A DNA stretch of 64,000 nt from Streptomyces seoulensis. Its GTDB lineage: Bacteria; Actinomycetota; Actinomycetes; Streptomycetales; Streptomycetaceae. The notes beneath the pieces were generated by a model, which saw only the letters and a list, made by a program, of their open reading frames with translations, was not told the DNA's origin and searched no databases. Positions 17,393 to 25,586 of this stretch are shown here, piece by piece. Where the stretch lies: the NCBI RefSeq assembly GCF_022846655.1, contig NZ_AP025667.1, positions 2,951,001 through 3,015,000 of the forward strand, given 5' to 3'. The translations under genes and the position numbers were made by a program. Positions within the stretch are counted from its first letter, which is position 1, and each line of letters starts with the position of its first letter.

Positions 17393-17422
17393 AGGGGGCC
17401 ACGGCACTCGCCGCGGCCCCCC
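17393..17422. terminator. Hairpin between convergent genes
   Basis: Arms 17393-17405 (AGGGGGCCACGGC) and 17410-17422 pair with one G-T wobble and one end mismatch around a 4-nt loop. They lie between the FAD-domain gene and the convergent MFS gene, so the hairpin probably acts on both strands. Confidence 0.65.
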
Positions 17423-17439
17423 TCCTGTCGTACGCCGGA

Positions 17440-19161
17440 TCAGACCGCGCTGTCCCGCAGCTCCGCCAGCGAGCCCTTGGTGAGCTGCCTGGGCACCGAC
17501 TCCGCGTCCACCAGCAGCACATCGCAGGGCGCGCCGTGGGTGAGGGCGGAGGTGAGGCTGCCGTCCGCGAACTGAGCCAGCGGCCCGCGCGGCGAACGGC
17601 CCACCGCCACCGCCCGCGCGCCCACCCGCGCCGCATGCTCGGCCAGCACCCGCCCGGCGGCGGCGTGGTCGCCGACGCTGGTCAGGACCTGCCCCGAGGC
17701 GGCCACACCGTGCGCGGCCAGCCGGGCGAGATGGGCACTCACGGCCGCCCGCGCCTCCTCGGCGCCCTCCGGCTCCACGGCCTGCTCCTCCACCACGACC
17801 GTCTCCCGGACGTGCACGACCTCCAGCGCGCTGCCGGTCTCCCGCGCGAGCCGCGCCGCCGCGTCCACGGTGGCCGGAGCCCCGCCGTGCGCGCCGACCG
17901 CCACGATGACCCGAGACGTGTCCGGCTCGGCCGGTTCACCCACAGCGGTGAGCGACGGCAGGGCCACCGGGGCCTCCTCCGGCTGCTCCTCCGCCTTCCG
18001 CAGCAGCCCGTGCCCGCTGGCGAGCACCGGGACGGCGAGCACGAAGGTCGCCGCGCCCAGGTAGAACGGCACGCTCAGGTCGGTGGCATCGGCCAGCTTG
18101 CCCGCGACGAACGGCGCGAGACCGCCGCCGATGAAGCGCAGGAAGCCGTAGGCCGAGGAGGCCACCGGGCGCTCGACGGGGGAGACGAGCATGACGGCCT
18201 GCGTGGTCAGCGTGTTGTTGATGCCGATGAAGGCGCCGGAGACGATGACCGCCACGATCACCACCGTGGGACTGCCGACCCCGGCGGCGATGACCGCCAT
18301 CACGATGCCGAGGCCCAGCAGGTTGGCGTACAGCACCGGCGCGGTGCCGAAGCGGGCCTGGAGGCGCGGGGCGAAGAACACGCTGAACGCGGCCACCAGC
18401 AGACCCCAGCCGGTGAAGACCAGGCCGAGTTCATGGGCGCTCAGCTTCATCGGATAGGGCGCGTAGCCCAGCATGGTGAAGAAGCCCCAGTTGTAGAGCA
18501 GCGCCATGACGCCCATCGTGAGCAGACCGCGGTGCCTGAGCGCCTTCAGCGGGGCGATGGGTGAGGTGGGCCGCGCCGGCTTCGGCATGGAGGGGACGAA
18601 GGCCAGCGTCGCGAGCAGGGCCACGGCCATCAGCACGGCCACCCCGAAGAACGGCCCGCGCCAACTGATCGCCCCCAACTCCCCGCCCAGCAGCGGTCCC
18701 ACGGCGATACCGAGGCCGAGCGCGGTCTCGTACAGGATGATCGCGCCGCCGAAGCCGCCGCTGGCCGAGGCGACGATCACGGCCAGGGAGGTGGCGATGA
18801 ACAGGGCGTTGCCCAGGCCCCAGCCCGCCCGGAACCCGACGATGCCGTTGATCGAGTCGGTGGTCCCGGCCAGGGCCGCGAAGACCACGATGACGGCCAG
18901 GCCGACGACCAGGGTGCGCTTGGCGCCGAACCGGCTGGAGAACCAGCCGACGAACAGCATGGCGACGGCCGTCACGATCAGGTAGCTGCTGAACAGCAGG
19001 GACACCTGGCTCGGCGTGGCGTGCAGGCTGTCGGCCAGGGCGGGCAGGATCGGGTCGACCAGGCCGATGCCCATGAACGAGATCACGCAGGCGAACGCCA
19101 CGGCCCAGACGGCCTTCGGCTGCCGGAACGGGCTCGCGGCCCTTCCACGCGGTGCACTCAT
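17440..19161 (-). CDS. MFS exporter fused to a C-terminal universal stress protein domain
   Basis: 573 residues. The N-terminal ~400 residues are a 12-helix major facilitator: IGLVDPILPALADSL after the first helix, GWFSSRFGAKRTLVVG as motif A in the 2-3 loop, and VGPLLGGELGAISWRGPFF as a motif-C-like antiporter region. A ~25-residue acidic linker leads into a UspA-like domain (RVIVAVGAHGGAPATVDAAARLA through VGRSPRGPLAQFADGSL and CDVLLVDA). That end includes the G-x-x-G-(9)-GS-type nucleotide-binding segment in altered form. It lies 72 bp downstream of a marR gene on the same strand, likely an operon for a drug or metabolite exporter. Confidence 0.9.
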   Translation of the reverse strand: MSAPRGRAASPFRQPKAVWAVAFACVISFMGIGLVDPILPALADSLHATPSQVSLLFSSYLIVTAVAMLFVGWFSSRFGAKRTLVVGLAVIVVFAALAGTTDSINGIVGFRAGWGLGNALFIATSLAVIVASASGGFGGAIILYETALGLGIAVGPLLGGELGAISWRGPFFGVAVLMAVALLATLAFVPSMPKPARPTSPIAPLKALRHRGLLTMGVMALLYNWGFFTMLGYAPYPMKLSAHELGLVFTGWGLLVAAFSVFFAPRLQARFGTAPVLYANLLGLGIVMAVIAAGVGSPTVVIVAVIVSGAFIGINNTLTTQAVMLVSPVERPVASSAYGFLRFIGGGLAPFVAGKLADATDLSVPFYLGAATFVLAVPVLASGHGLLRKAEEQPEEAPVALPSLTAVGEPAEPDTSRVIVAVGAHGGAPATVDAAARLARETGSALEVVHVRETVVVEEQAVEPEGAEEARAAVSAHLARLAAHGVAASGQVLTSVGDHAAAGRVLAEHAARVGARAVAVGRSPRGPLAQFADGSLTSALTHGAPCDVLLVDAESVPRQLTKGSLAELRDSAV

Positions 19162-19233
19162 TACCGCTTCTCTCCAGTCAAGTCGCCCTCCCCGGACCTG
19201 CCATGGCGGCGCCGGAGAGATCCGACGGGTGGG

Positions 19234-19689
19234 TCAGGAACGCTCCTGACGGTCCTGTATCGCGCGGGCCAGCGCCGGCAAGGCGAGTCGTACGGCCCGC
19301 TGTTCCGGCTCGGACAGTTCCTCGACGAGCTGTCCCAGCGCCTCGGTCCGCTCGGCCCGGCGCTCCCGGAACACCTCGAGGCCCAGCTCGGTGACCTCCA
19401 CCAGCACGCCCCGCCCGTCCGTGCGGTCCGCAGCGCGCCGCACCAGCCCCGCACGCTCCATCCGGGTGACGAGCTGGGTCATGTTCGGCTGGGTGGCGCT
19501 CTCCGCCCTCGCCAGCTCGGTCAGCCGCTGCGGCCCCTCGCGGCCCAGCCTGCCGAGCGCCGAGGACGCGGCGGTGCTGAGCCCGCCGGCCGTGGCGCTG
19601 CGCCGTACATGACGCACCAGTTGCTCCACGGCGGCCATCAGGTCTTCGGCCGAGGCGTCGGTGGTGGTGTCGGCGGGACCAGTGTCCAT
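19234..19689 (-). CDS. MarR-family transcriptional regulator of the MFS-USP exporter
   Basis: 151 residues from the ATG at 19689 (MDTGPADTTT); longer in-frame starts upstream run through the operator and are less likely. The winged helix-turn-helix shows LTELARAESATQPNMTQLVTRMERAGLV and the wing RTDGRGVLVEVT. It is immediately upstream of, and codirectional with, the exporter. A 14-bp palindrome lies just before its start. The expected role is to repress its own operon until it binds a ligand, presumably an exported compound. Confidence 0.88.
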   Translation of the reverse strand: MDTGPADTTTDASAEDLMAAVEQLVRHVRRSATAGGLSTAASSALGRLGREGPQRLTELARAESATQPNMTQLVTRMERAGLVRRAADRTDGRGVLVEVTELGLEVFRERRAERTEALGQLVEELSEPEQRAVRLALPALARAIQDRQERS

Positions 19690-19694
19690 AACCC

Positions 19695-19708
19695 GCTTAT
19701 GCATAAGC
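19695..19708. promoter_or_regulatory. Perfect 14-bp palindrome, probable MarR operator
   Basis: GCTTATGCATAAGC is a perfect palindrome 5 bp upstream of the marR start codon, within an AT-rich stretch that stands out locally. Its position would block transcription or initiation of the marR-exporter operon. The divergent NCS1 permease gene starts 144 bp away and could also be affected. Confidence 0.65.
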
Positions 19709-19851
19709 TCATTATGTAGATGCGTGTACGGTGAAGCAAGTTTTGGACGGCTGTCCTGCAGGAGAGCCGACGAAGACACGGGGTCGTTCCTTGCACCCCG
19801 TAACCCACCGGCCTAGCCTCGACGCGACACGTCAGGACAGGTGGGTCGCCG

Positions 19852-21357
19852 ATGACGCAGCCGCAGCACCCCTACGACAGCGGAGCCGACGGCCGCCAGA
19901 TCCAACTGGAGACCCACGGGCTCGACGTCATCGGGGACGCGGACCGCAAAGGCACTCCCCGCACCCTGTTCTGGCCCTGGTTCGGCGCCAACGTCGCCGT
20001 CCTCGGCCTCAGTTACGGCGCCTTCGCGCTCGGCTTCGGCATCTCCTTCTGGCAGGCCCTTGCCGCCGGAGTCCTCGGCATCGTCGCCTCGTTCCTGCTC
20101 TGCGGCCTCATCGCCGTCGCCGGAAAACGCGGCTCCGCCCCCACCATGGTGCTCAGCCGCGCCGCCTACGGAGTACGCGGCAACCGGCTGCCCTCGGCCG
20201 TCTCCTGGATACTCACGGTCGGCTGGGAGACCGCCCTCGCCTCGCTCGCCACCCTTGCCACCGCCACCGTCTTCAGCCGCCTCGGCTGGGGCGGCGGGAC
20301 CGAGACCAAGGCCGTCGCCCTCCTCGTCGTCGCCGCGCTCACCGTGGTCGGCGGCGTCATGGGCTTCGACCTGATCATGCGCATCCAGACCGTGATCACC
20401 GTCGTCACCGGCGTGCTCACCCTGGTCTACGTCGCCCTCGTCGCCGACCACATCCACTGGCCCACCGTCAGCGCCGTCCCGGCCGGCTCCACCCAGCAGT
20501 TCATCGGCGCGCTGGTGTTCATGATGACCGGCTTCGGGCTCGGCTGGGTCAACGCGGCCGCCGACTACTCCCGTTACCTGCCGCGCGACTCCTCCAGCCG
20601 CGGCGTCATCGGCTGGACCACCTTCGGCGCCTCCGCCGCCCCGCTGCTCCTGCTCGTGTTCGGCCTGCTGCTCGCCGGGTCCTCGGAGCGGCTGAGCGAG
20701 GCCATCGCGGCCGACCCCATCGGGGCGCTGACGACCATCCTGCCGACCTGGTTCCTCGTCCCCTTCGCGCTGGTGGCCGTGCTCGGCCTGGTCGGGGGCG
20801 CCGTGCTGGACATCTATTCCTCCGGCCTCGCCCTGCTCTCCGCCGGACTGCACGTCCCCCGGTACCTCGCCGCCCTCGTCGACGGCCTGCTGATGATCGC
20901 CGGGTCGATCTACATCGTGTTCTTCGGCGGTGCCTTCCTGGGCGAGTTCATGGGCTTCCTCACCACGCTCGGCGTCCCCATCGGTGCCTGGTGCGGCGTG
21001 ATGCTCGCCGACCTCGCCCTGCGCCACCGCGACTACGACGAGGGGGACCTGTACCGCCCCGACGGCCGCTACGGCGACGCCCCCGTCCTGCCCCTCGTCC
21101 TCACCGTCGGCGCCACCGTCATCGGCTGGGGCCTGGTCACCAACACCGCCGCGGCCTGGCTGAGCTGGCAGGGCTACCTCCTCGGCCCACTCGGCCTGGG
21201 CGGCCGGTCCGGGCAGTGGGCCTACGCCAACCTCGGCGTCCTCGTCGCCCTGGCCCTCACCTTCCTCGGCACCCTGCTGCTGGGCCGCGGCCGGGTCCGC
21301 GCGCAGGAGGCACTCCCGCCGAGCCCCGCCCCGGCCCCGGGGATGTACGGCGCGTGA
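19852..21357 (+). CDS. NCS1-family nucleobase:cation symporter (cytosine/purine permease type)
   Basis: 501 residues, about 12 hydrophobic segments. The N-terminal IQLETHGLDVIGDADRKGTPRTLFWPWFGANV is the classic NCS1 entry. It is followed by GKRGSAPTMVLSRAAYGVRGN and the substrate-site region VSWILTVGWETALA. FMMTGFGLGWVNAAADYSRYLP is typical of the cytosine/allantoin permease branch. The last bases overlap (GTGA) the start of a decayed cysteine-hydrolase gene, so this was once a transport-plus-hydrolase pair for an N-heterocycle. The substrate is unknown. Confidence 0.9.
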   Translation: MTQPQHPYDSGADGRQIQLETHGLDVIGDADRKGTPRTLFWPWFGANVAVLGLSYGAFALGFGISFWQALAAGVLGIVASFLLCGLIAVAGKRGSAPTMVLSRAAYGVRGNRLPSAVSWILTVGWETALASLATLATATVFSRLGWGGGTETKAVALLVVAALTVVGGVMGFDLIMRIQTVITVVTGVLTLVYVALVADHIHWPTVSAVPAGSTQQFIGALVFMMTGFGLGWVNAAADYSRYLPRDSSSRGVIGWTTFGASAAPLLLLVFGLLLAGSSERLSEAIAADPIGALTTILPTWFLVPFALVAVLGLVGGAVLDIYSSGLALLSAGLHVPRYLAALVDGLLMIAGSIYIVFFGGAFLGEFMGFLTTLGVPIGAWCGVMLADLALRHRDYDEGDLYRPDGRYGDAPVLPLVLTVGATVIGWGLVTNTAAAWLSWQGYLLGPLGLGGRSGQWAYANLGVLVALALTFLGTLLLGRGRVRAQEALPPSPAPAPGMYGA

Positions 21358-21760
21358 GGGTGGCGCGGGGACTGCTCGCGGTCACCGAGATGCAGCGCGT
21401 CTTCGCCGAACCCGACAGCCCCTGGGCCACGCCGCGCTGTGCCGGGGCCGCCGCAGGGGTGGCGCGGCTGGTGCCCGACTTCGGCGACCGTGTCGTCCTC
21501 ACCCGGTTCCTTGCCCCGCCCGGCCTTCCCCTGGCGCGCCTGTTACGAGTGGTGGCCCTTCGCCCGCCGGCCCCCGGACGCCGACCCTGTGGCGGCTTAC
21601 GGAGGAGTTCGCAGCCTTGATTTCGTCGGCCTTGCCGCCCGTCTCGCCCCCGGCGCCCGCCTGGTCCCGGCCGGGGTCAGCACCGAGTGCCGCGTACTGA
21701 GCACCGCTGACAAGGTGTCGGCTGCGCCCGCCTCGACCGTGCGCCTGCCGTCTGATCGGG
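21354..21760 (+). pseudogene. Decayed isochorismatase-like cysteine hydrolase
   Basis: The start GTG overlaps the permease stop. Frame 1 reads RVARGLLAVTEMQRVFAEPDSPWATPR and VVLTRFLAPPG, then the homology jumps (near 21525-21535) to a second frame, RACYEWWPFARRPPDAD. Near 21580-21605 a third frame gives LWRLTEEFAAL, and homology then returns to the second frame with ARLAPGARLVPAGVSTECRVLSTA. The last block is the segment that carries the nucleophilic Cys in intact relatives. At least three frame changes and loss of the C-terminal third mean no functional enzyme. Confidence 0.75.
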
Positions 21761-21945
21761 TGAACCGCTCACCGGCCCACGCACCCCCTGGCCTCAGGAA
21801 CGGCCGGGGCCGGGGCCGGGCTGGAGTACCGCGCCGCTGAAAACCCGTGCGCATGCTCCGGGCCCGGAGGGGTACGCGGCCGGGAGCGCGCTCGGGGCCC
21901 GGCCCCGGCGCGAGCCCGTTCGACCGCACTACCTGGGGATGTGCC

Positions 21946-22350
21946 ATGGAGACACCCGCACACGACGACCTTCCGACGCCGACGCCCGCGCAGCAGGCGC
22001 TGGACGTGCTGGCCGTCAACACCGACGACCAGGCCGCCCTTGAGACCCTCGCGCACAGTGATGTGCTCGTCCCGATGCCCGACGAGGCAGTGGACGCGGA
22101 GGGTGCCGACTCCACGATGGTCGCCCTGCCGGTGCTCGAGCAGCCCGGCGGCGAGCAGGTGGTTCCCGTCTTCACCTCGGAACTGGAGATGGCAGGGCTG
22201 CTGCCCTCCGTCTCCCGCTACCGGCTGATCCAGCTCGGCGCCCTCGCTTCCCAGTGGCCCGAGGAGGAGCTCTCGCTCACGATCGACGGCAGCTCGGAGC
22301 ACGGGCTGACGCTCACTTCGCAGGGCGTGCGCTCACTGCTGGCGCGCTGA
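21946..22350 (+). CDS. SseB-like N-terminal domain protein
   Basis: 134 residues resembling the short SseB-family proteins common in Streptomyces: AQQALDVLAVNTDDQAALETLAHSDVLVPMPD, then VALPVLEQPGGEQVVPVFTS-ELEM and the C-terminal YRLIQLGALASQWPEEELSLTID. It is probably cytosolic with no enzymatic motif; molecular role unknown. It is convergent with the marR gene at 22619, with the 15-bp tandem array between them. Confidence 0.7.
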   Translation: METPAHDDLPTPTPAQQALDVLAVNTDDQAALETLAHSDVLVPMPDEAVDAEGADSTMVALPVLEQPGGEQVVPVFTSELEMAGLLPSVSRYRLIQLGALASQWPEEELSLTIDGSSEHGLTLTSQGVRSLLAR

Positions 22351-22420
22351 GCGGTCTCACGTATGGCGGAGTCGCACATGGGCGGCTCCGCCATACGGGC
22401 GTGTCCGCCCTGTGTTTCCT

Positions 22421-22615
22421 ACCTGTGTGCGCCGCGCTCATGGGTGTCGCGCCCGTGTGCGGCGCTCCTACGTGTACCGCACACACGGGTGTCGCGTCCA
22501 TGGGTGATGCGCCTACGTGCGCCAGACCTATGTGGGCCGCACCTGTGTGCGCCGCGCCTGTGTGAGCCGGACCTACGTGTGCCGCACCTACGTGTGCCGC
22601 ACCTATGTGAGCCGG
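22421..22615. repeat. 15-bp tandem repeat array A (13 units)
   Basis: Thirteen contiguous 15-bp units with a loose consensus RCCTAYGTGNGCCGS. Units at 22571-22585 and 22586-22600 are identical (ACCTACGTGTGCCGC), and those toward the left are more degenerate. The array fills the gap between an SseB-like gene and a convergent marR gene. Because 15 bp equals five codons, all frames give artificial pentapeptide-repeat open frames here; none is taken as a gene. It is related to array B at 40221 by the core CCYAYGTG. Confidence 0.85.
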
Positions 22616-22618
22616 ACG

Positions 22619-23020
22619 TCAGTCCGTGGACTCCGTCAGCATCCGCCCCAGCACCGACCGCTGAAGCGGCAGCACCTCCGCGTGCAGTTCGCGGCCCTTG
22701 CGGGTGAGGTTCACCCACACCCCGCGCCGGTCCTCCGCGCACACCGTGCGCTGGACGAGACCTTCCTTCTCCAGCCGTCCGATCAGCCGCGACAGCGCGG
22801 ACTGGCTGAGGTGGACCCGGCCGACCAGGTTCTGCACCCGGCAGTGATCTCCCTCTGTGGGGGTCTCCGCCGCCAGGATGTCCAGCACCTCGAAGTCGCT
22901 GGCACCCAGCCCATGCGGATGCAGGGCGCGGTCTATCTCGCACATCGTGCGCGCGTGCACCGCGAGGATGTCCCGCCAACGTTCTTCGAGCCGGGTGCCC
23001 TCACCCGTCTTCACTGCCAT
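22619..23020 (-). CDS. MarR-family transcriptional regulator
   Basis: 133 residues: helical dimerisation N-terminus (ERWRDILAVHARTMCEIDRALHPHGL), then ASDFEVLDILA, the recognition helix region RVHLSQSALSRLIGRLEKEGL and wing CAEDRRGVWVNLT. Cys residues at about 27, 60 and 95 could be redox-sensing, but this is speculative. A motif upstream (TGCAACTAGT, 23059-23068) is shared with the promoter of the old-yellow-enzyme operon at 40.4 kb. It is therefore a candidate regulator of that operon as well as of itself. Confidence 0.88.
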   Translation of the reverse strand: MAVKTGEGTRLEERWRDILAVHARTMCEIDRALHPHGLGASDFEVLDILAAETPTEGDHCRVQNLVGRVHLSQSALSRLIGRLEKEGLVQRTVCAEDRRGVWVNLTRKGRELHAEVLPLQRSVLGRMLTESTD

Positions 23021-23058
23021 ACCCGCACCGTAGCACCGATCCAGCCAATCGTTGACTG

Positions 23059-23068
23059 TGCAACTAGT
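23059..23068. promoter_or_regulatory. TGCAACTAGT operator half shared with promoter at 40.4 kb
   Basis: Lies 39 bp upstream of the marR start. On the minus strand it reads ACTAGTTGCA, with TTGCAC able to act as a -35. The same ten bases form most of the perfect palindrome before the gene at 40513. Inferred as the MarR autoregulatory site. Confidence 0.5.
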
Positions 23069-23252
23069 GCGTGCGCAAGCCGCCGTACGGGCGACCCCGG
23101 CCCTCCGGCCTCACCCCGCCCCCTCACGGCCCCCGCCCGCGCCGCCGTCCGGTACCGGACAACACGAGCGGAGAGCCCGACGCGCCCCCGCCCCCTGCGC
23201 CACAGTGGGGCCACGGGACACACGAGGAGCCCGGGGGAGGGGAGGCGTACGC

Positions 23253-23561
23253 ATGATGGGGACCCCCTCGGGCCGCATACGGCAGAGCGTCCTGGACTGG
23301 CTCAAAGATCCCGCGGTCCACTTCCCGCCGACGAGCCTCCATCCCGACCCCGCCGACCCCGCCGACCCCGCCGGCACCGGCGTCACCGCGCGCGCCGTCG
23401 CCGCCAAGCTCGGCGTACCCCGCCGCACAGCCGCCGCCCACCTCGACTTCCTCACCCGCCTCGGCCTGCTGCGCACCCGCCGCCGGTTCCTGCGCACCTA
23501 CTACCGTCGCGACGAGGCCCGTATCGCCGAGGTGGCCCAGCTCTTCGAGAAGAACTGGTGA
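23253..23561 (+). CDS. Small helix-turn-helix (ArsR-like) DNA-binding protein
   Basis: 102 residues; GGGGAGGGGAGG precedes the first of two adjacent ATGs (23253, 23256). Residues about 45-80 form a winged-helix pattern: VTARAVAAKLGVPRRTAAAHLDFLTRLGLLRTRR. This is followed by TYYRRDEARIAEVAQLFE. A DPADPADPA spacer precedes the HTH. It is a single gene between marR and uppP with no evident partner. Confidence 0.7.
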   Translation: MMGTPSGRIRQSVLDWLKDPAVHFPPTSLHPDPADPADPAGTGVTARAVAAKLGVPRRTAAAHLDFLTRLGLLRTRRRFLRTYYRRDEARIAEVAQLFEKNW

Positions 23562-23865
23562 CGTTCCGTTCTCGGGGCAATACGGGCACCGACGGTAAGA
23601 AATCGTTGTGAGCGAGCCGACTTCCGTCCCCTTCGCGGCCGCGGCCCGCTCGCACGCGGCCACCGCATGACCGGGGCGCACGGGCCCCGTACGGGCGCCG
23701 CGCGTCCGGCCCGGACCCGCGCGCCCCCGTGCCGTCCCACACCCGCGGTGCCTCTACGCTGCCGTACGCGCGGGCGCGCTCCGGAGCGGTCCGCGCCGGT
23801 GCCGTACGGGCGTGGTCAGACTCGCCCGCACCGCCGTCGACCCCCTCTCCCCAGAACTGGAATCC

Positions 23866-24702
23866 ATGAGCGCCATCTCTGTCGGTCAGGCCGTCGTCCT
23901 CGGAGTAGTGGAGGGGGTGACCGAGTTCCTCCCGGTGTCCTCCACCGGCCACCTGAAGATCGCCGAGGGGCTCATGGACATCCCCGTGGACGACAAGTCC
24001 GTCGTCGGGTTCTCCGCGGTCATCCAGGTCGGCGCCATCGCGGCCGTGCTCGTGTACTTCTTCAAGGACATCAAGCGGATCGTCTCCGCCTGGTTCCAGG
24101 GCCTGGTCAACCCGGAGAAGCGCTACCGGCACGACTACAAGTTCGCCTGGTGGGTGATCGCGGCCACCGTCCCGATCGTCGTCGTCGGCCTTGCCGCCAA
24201 GCCGCTGATCGACGGCCCGCTCGCCTCGCTCTGGGTGGTCGCCGGCTCCCTGATCGCCGGCTCCGGCGTCATGTGGGCCGCGGACCAGATGGGCCGCCAC
24301 AAGCGGGGCGAGGACGACACCTCGTTCAAGGACGCGATGCTGGTCGGCTGCTCGCAGATCCTCGCGCTGCTCTTCCCCGGCTTCTCCCGCTCCGGCGCCA
24401 CCATGTCCACGGCGCTCATCCTCGACCTCGACCGCGTCGCCGCCACCCGCCTCTCCTTCTTCCTCGGCATCCCGGCCCTCACCGGCGCCGGTGTCTACGA
24501 GCTGAAGGACGCCCTCGGCGCGGGCGTGAGCGCCGCCCCGCTGGTGGTCGGCACCGTCGTCTCCTTCGTCGTCGCCTACGCCTCCATCGCCTGGCTGCTG
24601 AAGTTCGTCGCCAAGCACTCCTTCAACGCCTTCGTGATCTACCGGATCGTCGTCGGCGCGCTCCTGATCGGCCTGCTGGCCACCGGCACGCTCAGCAACT
24701 GA
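23866..24702 (+). CDS. uppP: Undecaprenyl-diphosphate phosphatase UppP (BacA)
   Basis: Integral membrane enzyme that dephosphorylates undecaprenyl diphosphate to recycle the lipid carrier for peptidoglycan; extra copies give bacitracin resistance. 278 residues, 7-8 hydrophobic segments. Both signature motifs are present: VVEGVTEFLPVSSTGHL near the N-terminus, with the catalytic Glu pair region, and PGFSRSGATMSTALIL in the middle. It is preceded by about 300 bp of non-coding sequence (23562-23865) in which no gene is seen, and followed by a strong terminator. Confidence 0.96.
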   Translation: MSAISVGQAVVLGVVEGVTEFLPVSSTGHLKIAEGLMDIPVDDKSVVGFSAVIQVGAIAAVLVYFFKDIKRIVSAWFQGLVNPEKRYRHDYKFAWWVIAATVPIVVVGLAAKPLIDGPLASLWVVAGSLIAGSGVMWAADQMGRHKRGEDDTSFKDAMLVGCSQILALLFPGFSRSGATMSTALILDLDRVAATRLSFFLGIPALTGAGVYELKDALGAGVSAAPLVVGTVVSFVVAYASIAWLLKFVAKHSFNAFVIYRIVVGALLIGLLATGTLSN

Positions 24703-24718
24703 GAGACCGCGCCACCGC

Positions 24719-24760
24719 ACGGGGTGCGGACGTTCCGGCACACGGGCGTCCGCACCCCGT
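24719..24760 (+). terminator. Terminator of uppP
   Basis: A perfect 14-bp inverted repeat (ACGGGGTGCGGACG at 24719-24732 and its complement at 24747-24760) with a 14-nt loop, 16 bp after the uppP stop. Confidence 0.8.
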
Positions 24761-24794
24761 CTGCGTCTGCGCGCGCGTCCCGGATCGTCACGCC

Positions 24795-24857
24795 TTGACA
24801 GTTTCTGCCCTCAGCCCGCACGATCGCTCCGTGAACCTGTCAGACAGCCAGACAGGT
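24795..24857 (+). promoter_or_regulatory. Promoter for a leaderless FadR-type gene with operator over its start
   Basis: TTGACA at 24795-24800 is a consensus -35. A weak -10 (CACGAT, 24819-24824) follows at 18 bp, placing +1 at or next to the GTG start at 24831, so the mRNA is probably leaderless. There is no Shine-Dalgarno. Inverted arms ACCTGTC (24835-24841) and GACAGGT (24851-24857) lie inside the first codons and could be the autoregulatory operator. Confidence 0.55.
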
Positions 24858-25586
24858 GGTCCGGCCCCGCGACGCGTCAGCGCCATGGAAGCGGTCCTCG
24901 GCCACCTCCGCGGCGCCATCGAGCGCGGCGAGTACGCGATCGGCGGCAAGCTGCCCTCCGAGGCCGAGCTGTGCCGCACCCTCGAGGTCTCCCGGCCCGT
25001 CGTGCGCGAGGCCCTGCGCGCCCTGCACACCATGGGGCTCACGGTCTCCCGTACCGGCAAGGGAACCTTCGTCGTCGCCGACGCCGTGGAGGACCCCACC
25101 TTCGGCGACTACGCGGCCAGCGACCTGCTGGAGGTGCGCCGGCACATCGAGGTGCCCGTCGCCGGGTACGCCGCACGGCGCCACACCCCGGAGGACCTCG
25201 ACCGGCTGACCCGTCTCCTGGGCCGCATGGAGCGCGAGACGGACACCACCGCGTGGGTCGCCATGGACACCCTCTTCCACCTCGCCGTCGCGGAGGCCGC
25301 CCGCAACCCGGTCTTCCGCAAGGTGATCGAGGAGATCCGGGACGCCCTCGCCCGCCAGTCGGCGTTCCTCACCGAGCTGGGCGGCCGCCGCGAGCAGTCC
25401 GACCGCGAGCACCGCGCCATCGTCGAGGCGCTCGCCGCCGGCTCGGAACACGACGCCGTCGCGGCCATGACCCACCATCTGGACCGGGTCGCCACGACCC
25501 TCTCCCGCATCGTCCGCACCGCGGGCGCCACACCCCCGGCGCTGCCCGCACAGGGCGGACCCAAGACCACCGGAGCCGACACGTGA
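24831..25586 (+). CDS. GntR/FadR-family regulator of asparaginase gene
   Basis: 251 residues. The N-terminal winged HTH has LRGAIERGEYAIGGKLPSEAELCRTLEVSR, VVREALRALHTMGL and TGKGTFV. The C-terminal FCD-type helical effector domain has LLEVRRHIEVPVAGYAARR, LFHLAVAEAARNPVF and the metal/ligand His region REHRAIVEALAAG...MTHHLDR. The GTG is chosen from the promoter position and conserved HTH spacing. The stop overlaps the asparaginase start (GTGA), so the two are translationally coupled and the regulator probably responds to an amino-acid-related ligand. Confidence 0.9.
   Translation: MNLSDSQTGGPAPRRVSAMEAVLGHLRGAIERGEYAIGGKLPSEAELCRTLEVSRPVVREALRALHTMGLTVSRTGKGTFVVADAVEDPTFGDYAASDLLEVRRHIEVPVAGYAARRHTPEDLDRLTRLLGRMERETDTTAWVAMDTLFHLAVAEAARNPVFRKVIEEIRDALARQSAFLTELGGRREQSDREHRAIVEALAAGSEHDAVAAMTHHLDRVATTLSRIVRTAGATPPALPAQGGPKTTGADT

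Noticed and set aside
22352..22620. Cys- or Arg-rich open frames running through array A as genes
   Set aside because: They are pentapeptide repeats produced by a 15-bp tandem repeat in all frames and on both strands, without ribosome sites.
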